Of a stretch of DNA of 20,073 nt, positions 15,760-20,073 are shown piece by piece (within the stretch, counting starts at the first letter, position 1; every line of letters starts with the position of its first letter). The DNA is taken from positions 1 through 20,073 of the forward strand of contig DCSM01000098.1 of assembly GCA_002325605.1 (NCBI GenBank). Direction: 5' to 3'. The stretch is from Chloroflexaceae bacterium UBA1466. GTDB lineage: Bacteria > Chloroflexota > Chloroflexia > Chloroflexales > Chloroflexaceae. Both the position numbers and the translations under genes were made by a program. The notes under the pieces are model-generated. The model worked only from the letters and a program-made list of their open reading frames with translations. It was not told the origin of the DNA and made no database searches.

Positions 15760-17091
15760 ATGACATCAAAGATGCGGATTCTGGTGGCCGATGATTCGAT
15801 GGCCTTGCGGGTTTTGTTGCAAGGCACGCTCCGGGCAGCAGGCTATGAAGTCATCACCGCCACAAATGGCGATGATTTAGTGCGCTTGGCCCAAGAGCAA
15901 GTCCCCGATTTGCTCTTGGTCGACCTTATGATGCCAATGATGGATGGTTATGAGGCGATTCGGCAACTCAGAAATGACACCCGGACCAGTCATTTGCCGA
16001 TGATTATCCTGACGGCTCTGAGTGATTCAACCGATGTAGTCACAGGTTTTGATAGCGGAGCCGATGATTATGTCGTTAAACCCTTTAACACGGCGGCTCT
16101 TTTGGCCCGAATTCGGGGGCATCTGCGGCGGGATAAGCGAAAGCCTGTCCGCAACCCCCTCACTGGCCTGCCGGGCAATGTTTTGTTACAAGTTGAACTC
16201 CAGCGGCATCTAGGTCAAAAGCAAGATTTTTCCTTGATCTATGTTGATTTGGATAATTTCAAAGCCTTTAATGATGTGTATGGGTTTGCACGCGGGGATC
16301 GGGCCATTCAAACGTTAGCCGATGTTTTGTCCCAAACGGTTAAAAGTGAAGGTTTTTTGGCCCATATTGGGGGCGACGATTTTGCCATTATTTATAACGG
16401 GGCCGAAGTTGAACCGCTCTGCCGCAAAATTATCCTCGCTTTTGAAGCGGTAGTCCGCTCGCTCTATGATCCCCAAGATGTCCAGCGCGGCTATCTTTTA
16501 GGGCATGATCGGCAGGGTAAAGCTTGTCGGTTTGGGATGTTAAGTCTCTCGATTGCAGTCGTGAGTGCGGATCATAACCGCTTTCAGAGTGTAGATGAAA
16601 TCGGCAAAGTTGCGGCAGAACTCAAAAGTCAAGCCAAACTTATTCCTGGCAATAGCTACAAAATAGATGAACGCTTGCCCCGCGAACGCCGCGACCACCG
16701 CCGCCCGATTGCCCTCCTGATTTGCGCCGATGATACGCTTAGGTCGGCTTTGGCTTCGGCGCTGCGCTTTCAAGGCTATTTACCGCTGGCGACGACTAAT
16801 TCAAAAGTTGCGAGTTCGCTCTTACACCGAATGCCTGACCCAGCCTTGCTGGTCGTTGACGCATCTTTGGGCGAAGAATTGTGGAACTTTTGGCGGAAAC
16901 TTGCCTCGCCGCCGCCCCTCTTGGCCATTGCGTCTGATAGTGCTGCCGCCGAAGCGGCTTACAATGCGGGAGCGTATGCCAGCATTGCGAATACCGCCGA
17001 CATCTACCAAGTTGTGATCCAATTGGTGCAGCATCTCCCTTCTAGGCCTGAAATTGATTCAGAGGGAACGAAAGAAATCTCGGATGCTTAG
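15760..17091 (+). CDS. Response regulator: REC, GGDEF (HIGGDDF) and C-terminal REC-like domain
   Basis: Cytosolic signalling protein of 443 aa. The N-terminal REC domain (about 5-122) is complete: Asp11/Asp12 acidic pocket, phosphoacceptor Asp55 in LLVDLMMPMMDG, Thr85 and Lys107 in VVKPF. A GGDEF domain follows (about 130-305) with NPLTGLPGN, YVDLDNFKAFNDVYG and HIGGDDF (204-208). The fourth signature residue is Asp instead of Glu and no RxxD inhibitory site precedes it, so cyclase activity is doubtful and a binding or scaffold role is possible. The end (about 316-430) looks like a second, degenerate REC domain: CADD (324-325) and VVDAS (Asp367) are kept, but the conserved Lys is missing. A weak ribosome-binding site supports ATG 15760; ATG 15772 is possible. 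Transcribed away from the transferase operon; no kinase nearby. Confidence 0.9.
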   Translation: MTSKMRILVADDSMALRVLLQGTLRAAGYEVITATNGDDLVRLAQEQVPDLLLVDLMMPMMDGYEAIRQLRNDTRTSHLPMIILTALSDSTDVVTGFDSGADDYVVKPFNTAALLARIRGHLRRDKRKPVRNPLTGLPGNVLLQVELQRHLGQKQDFSLIYVDLDNFKAFNDVYGFARGDRAIQTLADVLSQTVKSEGFLAHIGGDDFAIIYNGAEVEPLCRKIILAFEAVVRSLYDPQDVQRGYLLGHDRQGKACRFGMLSLSIAVVSADHNRFQSVDEIGKVAAELKSQAKLIPGNSYKIDERLPRERRDHRRPIALLICADDTLRSALASALRFQGYLPLATTNSKVASSLLHRMPDPALLVVDASLGEELWNFWRKLASPPPLLAIASDSAAAEAAYNAGAYASIANTADIYQVVIQLVQHLPSRPEIDSEGTKEISDA

Positions 17092-17121
17092 AAGGGAGGC
17101 GTGCGCCAAAGGGCTGCAAGC

Positions 17122-17156
17122 CTATTTTACTTTCTTGTAATTTTGTGGTAAAATAG
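17122..17156. repeat. 9-bp inverted repeat spanning the AIM24 promoter boxes
   Basis: CTATTTTAC (17122-17130) and GTAAAATAG (17148-17156) are exact reverse complements separated by 17 nt. They lie over the proposed -35 and -10 of the AIM24 gene. Possible operator, or partly a by-product of A/T-rich promoter boxes. Confidence 0.5.
17126..17154 (+). promoter_or_regulatory. Promoter of the AIM24-family gene
   Basis: TTTACT (17126-17131), a 17-nt spacer, then TAAAAT (17149-17154) preceded by TGG as an extended -10. The start would be near 17161, about 35 nt before the ATG. AGGAGG at 17182-17187, 8 nt before the ATG, is a strong ribosome-binding site. Independent transcription from the upstream response regulator is likely. 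Confidence 0.6.
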
Positions 17157-17195
17157 TCAAACTGATTTAGCTCATTGTAGCAGGAGGAAAGTAAA

Positions 17196-17873
17196 ATGCA
17201 GCACAAAATCTTGTATCCTGGGTCTTTTGCGACATTGCATGTTGAATTGGCCAAAGGTGAAAGCCTCAAAGCCGAGTCCGGGGCGATGATCGCCATGAGT
17301 AACACCATTGACGTGGAAGGTAAACTTGAAGGCGGCTTCATGAAGGGCCTGGGCCGGATGTTGGCTGGCGAAAAGTTCTTCTTTCAGAGCCTGGTGGCCA
17401 AACGTGGGCCTGGTGAAGTCTTGTTAGCCCACTCTATTCCAGGTGCTATTCAAGCCATTGAAATGGATGGAAGTTGTAACTACATCCTTCAAAAAGATGG
17501 CTTTTTTGCAGGCACAAACGAACTTGAGATTGACTCAACTTGCCAAAACTTGACGAAAGGGCTTTTTTCGGGCGAAGGCTTCTTTGTCGTTAAAGTAAAA
17601 GGGGTCGGCACACTCTTCGTTAGCTCTTACGGTGCAATTCATCCCCTGGATATCCCTGCGGGGCAAGAGATGATCATTGATAATGCTCATTTGGTGGCTT
17701 GGCCAGAGGGCATGAATTACAAGATCGAAAAATCATCCTCTGGCTGGCTTTCATCGGTCTCTTCTGGCGAAGGGCTAGTTTGTCGGTTCCAAGGTCCAGG
17801 CCGGGTCTTGATTCAAACCCGCAACCCTGGAGGCTTTGGGCAATGGGTTAGTCGCTTTATCCCCAAAGCGTAG
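17196..17873 (+). CDS. AIM24 family protein (TIGR00266)
   Basis: A 225-aa protein of the AIM24/TIGR00266 family, beta-rich and widespread in bacteria; the bacterial function is not established. Visible family features are YPGSFATLHVELAKGESLKAE with AMIAMSN near the N-terminus, a Gly-rich middle (KGLFSGEGFFVVKVKG), and the conserved end GEGLVCRFQGPGRVLIQTRN. Length is normal. The start is secure: ATG 17196 with AGGAGG 8 nt upstream and its own promoter. Its last 99 bp, coding for the conserved end, overlap in antisense with the end of the transferase gene at 17775-19898. Codon boundaries coincide, so that gene may be constrained by this one. No membrane segments or signal peptide. Confidence 0.93.
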   Translation: MQHKILYPGSFATLHVELAKGESLKAESGAMIAMSNTIDVEGKLEGGFMKGLGRMLAGEKFFFQSLVAKRGPGEVLLAHSIPGAIQAIEMDGSCNYILQKDGFFAGTNELEIDSTCQNLTKGLFSGEGFFVVKVKGVGTLFVSSYGAIHPLDIPAGQEMIIDNAHLVAWPEGMNYKIEKSSSGWLSSVSSGEGLVCRFQGPGRVLIQTRNPGGFGQWVSRFIPKA

Positions 17874-19898
17874 ATTGAAGGAGGCCAACCAATCGACCAC
17901 GATACCCAACCTTCTTCCATCTTCGGCCTCAAAAGGATTAGCTTGCAGCGTTATTTCGCCCGCTTCGGTGGGAGGATATAAGATGGCCACAAGCCGCCAT
18001 TTCGGGCCCAGCGCAAGCTCCTGACATTCCTGCGCCCCACAAAGTCTCGCAGCTTGCGGACGGGGCGCAGTAAGTCGCACCCGCACGATTGAACCCTTTT
18101 GCCCTTCAAGTCGCAACCGAAACCGAGCTTCTCCCTTTGTCCAGCGAGCTTTCGTTCCCGCAATTGTCTCGCCAGCGTAGACTCCCTTCACAAAGCCAAA
18201 ATCTAGCCCATCCCCCACATCTATACGGGTCGGAGGAAGCGCCTTGAGATATTGCCAACTCCAGGTAAGGAGCGCCTCTTCACTGGCATGCTTCCCTGCA
18301 AAAGCCTCCCTTGCTTCCTCTTTGCGGCCCTGTTCCCGCAGCAAATCCCCTAACTTCAGACTTGCAGCAATATACAAAGGTTCTCTCCCCAACACCGTGC
18401 GATAGCTGGCCTCAGCCTCCTGCATTTTCCCTAATTTGCGATAAGTATCCCCCACCACCAAGTAAGCATCATTGCTCCGCCCACCGTTTAAGGCTTGCTT
18501 ATAAGCTTCTAAGGCTTCTTCCTGCTTTCCCAACAAGTTCAAACTATCCCCTTTAAGCTGCGAGAAACTCCGCAATGCTCCTCGGCGGGCCCAATCCCAC
18601 GGGTAGTTAGTCGCTACGGTGAAGAAGAGCAAAAGAAGGAGCGGGGAAGCCCAAAGGAGAGGTTTTAGCCCGCGCAGCGGCCAATTCCTTTCCCGCACCC
18701 TTTCAAAGCCCAATTTTGCACCCCAAGCAGCATAAGGGATGAGAAAGGGTAAGAGGAAATGGCGATAACGTCCTTCGCCGTGGGTCACTAAGGTTATTCC
18801 AACAACGTAGCTTAACCAGAGCGTGACCAAGGTAGCTTTGGCACGGGTTTGTTCCTTCCCCAAAGCCTGACTTAGCCCCCCTATCCCCAAGAGCAGAATG
18901 CAAAGATAGAGCAAATCATCAAAGATTAGCCCGCTCAAAAAGACTAGGGAAGGTGGATCTGCGTAGGATGAAGCTAACAAAAAGCGATCTTCAATCGGTT
19001 TGACCCGCCAAAGATATGTCCAATTGGGGCCTACTTTTCGGAGCAGCAAAGTTGCATCTTCCCGCAACCTCTGCAAACCCTTCTGGGTAGCAAATTCGGC
19101 GCGGGAAGCAGGATTAGGAATGCGCTCTAAGGTTTGGTGAATCGCATTAAGGCTTTCTTTTGGTTCGCTGAAAGCCCAAAGGTTATATGAGAAACCTGTT
19201 TCTACCAAAATACAATTTTGATAAGCTAAACAATTGCGGATCGTCCACGGACAGATTGTTAGCCCCACAAGGATCCCAAAAAGGAGACCTTTTGCCCCTT
19301 TCTTTGATCGGGCCAGCCAGATCATTAACAAGGGTAAGAAGGCCAAGGGAAGCGACCTTGTGAGGCAGGCCAGCCCGAAAAGAATTCCCGCAAAGCTGAA
19401 GCTTGGCCCAGGAAACGACCTTTGCAAAGGTTGATCTTCGCGCAGAAGCAAGATCAAACTGGTCAAAAAGAGAAAGGTGAAGAGCGTCTCGCTCATCGAA
19501 AGGCTGGCAAAGGTGTTGAAGGTTTGCAGCAAAGCGGCCCCTAAAGCAGCCAGAAGAGCAACTTTGGGCCGTGCGGGAGCGCGAGGAAAGAGAGCTTGCG
19601 TGAGAAGGTAGATCAAGTAGACGTTGGCCAGGCTGAGGATGATGTTAGGCCAGGCCGCCAGATACCAATCCCCGTTGGTCAACCAGAGCGAGCCAGCGAG
19701 GAAAAGGGGATAAAGCGGGGCCCGCAGCCAGCGATAGTGGTCGTAGAAAACCCAGCCCTTCCCCGCCAGAAGGTCTTGGGCTACAGCGATATATTCCCGC
19801 TCATCATTGGCTGGCTGGTGAGGCGGCTGGGACCAGAGCGCGAACCGCAAAAAAAGGGCCAGTAAAAGAAGGCCAAAGAGTTGCTGTTTGCTTGTCAA
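17775..19898 (-). CDS. GT39-type glycosyltransferase with TPR repeats and beta-rich domain, C-terminus antisense to AIM24 gene
   Basis: GT-C membrane transferase, 707 aa, paralogue of the genes at 3339-5465 and 5480-7654. The acidic pair is in PANDEREYIAVA (Asp32-Glu33), then RWLRAPLYPLFLAG. About ten membrane helices reach residue ~430. Three TPR units follow at about 445-545 (LGKMQEAEASYRTVLGREPL), then the beta-rich module (about 555-675) with IDVGDGLDFGFVKGVYAGE and ARWTKGEARFRLRL. The paralogues end soon after the LGI/LGV strand. This one continues about 33 residues (from NLRFGDK to the end) through the AIM24 gene, a probable read-on extension. The start is TTG at 19898; no ATG or GTG fits and no ribosome-binding site is clear, but a good promoter lies 50 bp upstream. 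Confidence 0.85.
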   Translation of the reverse strand: MTSKQQLFGLLLLALFLRFALWSQPPHQPANDEREYIAVAQDLLAGKGWVFYDHYRWLRAPLYPLFLAGSLWLTNGDWYLAAWPNIILSLANVYLIYLLTQALFPRAPARPKVALLAALGAALLQTFNTFASLSMSETLFTFLFLTSLILLLREDQPLQRSFPGPSFSFAGILFGLACLTRSLPLAFLPLLMIWLARSKKGAKGLLFGILVGLTICPWTIRNCLAYQNCILVETGFSYNLWAFSEPKESLNAIHQTLERIPNPASRAEFATQKGLQRLREDATLLLRKVGPNWTYLWRVKPIEDRFLLASSYADPPSLVFLSGLIFDDLLYLCILLLGIGGLSQALGKEQTRAKATLVTLWLSYVVGITLVTHGEGRYRHFLLPFLIPYAAWGAKLGFERVRERNWPLRGLKPLLWASPLLLLLFFTVATNYPWDWARRGALRSFSQLKGDSLNLLGKQEEALEAYKQALNGGRSNDAYLVVGDTYRKLGKMQEAEASYRTVLGREPLYIAASLKLGDLLREQGRKEEAREAFAGKHASEEALLTWSWQYLKALPPTRIDVGDGLDFGFVKGVYAGETIAGTKARWTKGEARFRLRLEGQKGSIVRVRLTAPRPQAARLCGAQECQELALGPKWRLVAILYPPTEAGEITLQANPFEAEDGRRLGIVVDWLASFNLRFGDKATNPLPKASRVAGLNQDPAWTLEPTN

Positions 19899-19949
19899 GA
19901 GTAAAAATTTCGTAATAATTCGGCTTGCCTACCCTTTTGCGTAGGTAGA

Positions 19950-19978
19950 ATTGTAGCAACTTGCCAGCGAAGAGTCAA
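19950..19978 (-). promoter_or_regulatory. Sigma-70 promoter for the GT39-TPR gene at 17775-19898
   Basis: Minus strand: TTGACT (19978-19973), 17-nt spacer, TACAAT (19955-19950); each box matches consensus at 5 of 6. Transcription would start near 19943, leaving about 45 nt before the TTG start. Best promoter match in the window. Confidence 0.7.
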
Positions 19979-19992
19979 GCGCTTAAACGTTT
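19977..19992. promoter_or_regulatory. Two adjacent 8-bp palindromes (AARCGYTT) between divergent promoters
   Basis: AAGCGCTT (19977-19984) is followed directly by AAACGTTT (19985-19992). Both are perfect palindromes of the form AARCGYTT with a central CG, like LacI-family operator cores. They fill the gap between, and touch, the two -35 boxes. Confidence 0.5.
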
Positions 19993-20019
19993 GCTGATAG
20001 TTCTCTCCTGCGGTACAAT
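19991..20019 (+). promoter_or_regulatory. Plus-strand promoter for a transcript leaving the window
   Basis: TTGCTG (19991-19996), 17-nt spacer, TACAAT (20014-20019). Transcription would start near 20026, and no coding sequence begins before the window ends at 20073. The 175-bp stretch 19899-20073 therefore looks like a divergent regulatory region. Confidence 0.5.
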
Positions 20020-20041
20020 TACGGCAACTTGAATCAGGCCG

Positions 20042-20060
20042 CCCCAAAACTACTTTGGGG
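20042..20060 (+). repeat. Leader hairpin after the plus-strand promoter
   Basis: CCCCAAA (20042-20048) and TTTGGGG (20054-20060) form a 7-bp stem with a 5-nt loop, about 16 nt after the expected transcript start. It could be a 5' hairpin of an untranslated leader or of an RNA gene; no RNA family is recognised from the few bases seen. Confidence 0.45.
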
Positions 20061-20073
20061 AGCAAAGAAGCTG

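Noticed and set aside
17104..17135. Possible terminator after the response-regulator gene
   Set aside because: Only a 4-bp stem (GGCT/AGCC) and an interrupted T-run are present; too weak to call.
1..20073. CRISPR arrays, tRNA or rRNA genes, complete insertion sequences
   Set aside because: Read on both strands; no repeat-spacer pattern, cloverleaf tRNA, rRNA-like stretch or transposase reading frame was seen.

Overview
The window looks like a bacterial chromosome segment of moderate GC content, most likely from Chloroflexota (Anaerolineae-like). This rests on protein style: a bactofilin next to a DivIC/FtsB-like protein with a Pro/Thr-rich tail, an AIM24/TIGR00266 protein, a REC-GGDEF protein with a HIGGDDF signature, and many GT-C glycosyltransferases carrying extra beta-rich and TPR domains. 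The phylum is an inference; there is no rRNA or marker protein in the window to settle it. I see no rRNA, tRNA, CRISPR array, intact transposase gene or phage gene.

Layout, left to right. Positions 1-149 hold only a G/C-rich imperfect hairpin. Positions 150-1101 (minus) are a two-gene operon, bactofilin then an FtsB/DivIC-like septation protein, read from a promoter near 1258-1286 with a leader of about 150 nt that contains a perfect 9-bp inverted repeat. Positions 1328-3286 (minus) are a GT39-type transferase with its own promoter, whose -35 box lies inside the end of the preceding gene. Positions 3339-15464 (minus) form one long run read from an extended -10 promoter near 15516: a 1002-residue membrane protein with a GT39-like core, a membrane-anchored SpoIIE/PP2C-type phosphatase, a GT4 transferase, and three GT39-type transferases. 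Most junctions are 4-bp overlaps or gaps of 9-30 bp. Divergent from it (plus) are a REC-GGDEF-REC-like signalling protein (15760-17091) and an AIM24-family protein (17196-17873). The last gene, a further GT39-TPR protein (17775-19898, minus), converges on the AIM24 gene and overlaps it by 99 bp. At the right edge, back-to-back promoters flank two adjacent 8-bp palindromes; the plus-strand promoter serves a transcript that leaves the window.

Working together: the region combines six GT-C (PMT/ArnT-like) proteins that would use polyprenyl-phosphate sugars on the outer face of the membrane, one cytosolic GT4, and regulatory proteins of the phospho-signalling type. A plausible reading is an envelope glycoconjugate or protein glycosylation locus under phosphatase control, beside cytoskeleton and division genes. 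The substrate cannot be told from sequence.

The most interesting signals are the in-register antisense overlap at 17775-17873, a three-way-junction palindromic element read through in frame inside a transferase gene (9065-9112), a 20-bp-arm perfect palindrome inside the GT4 gene (9864-9906), the tandem AARCGYTT palindromes at 19977-19992, and a beta-rich module that sits at the N-terminus of one transferase and the C-terminus of three others.
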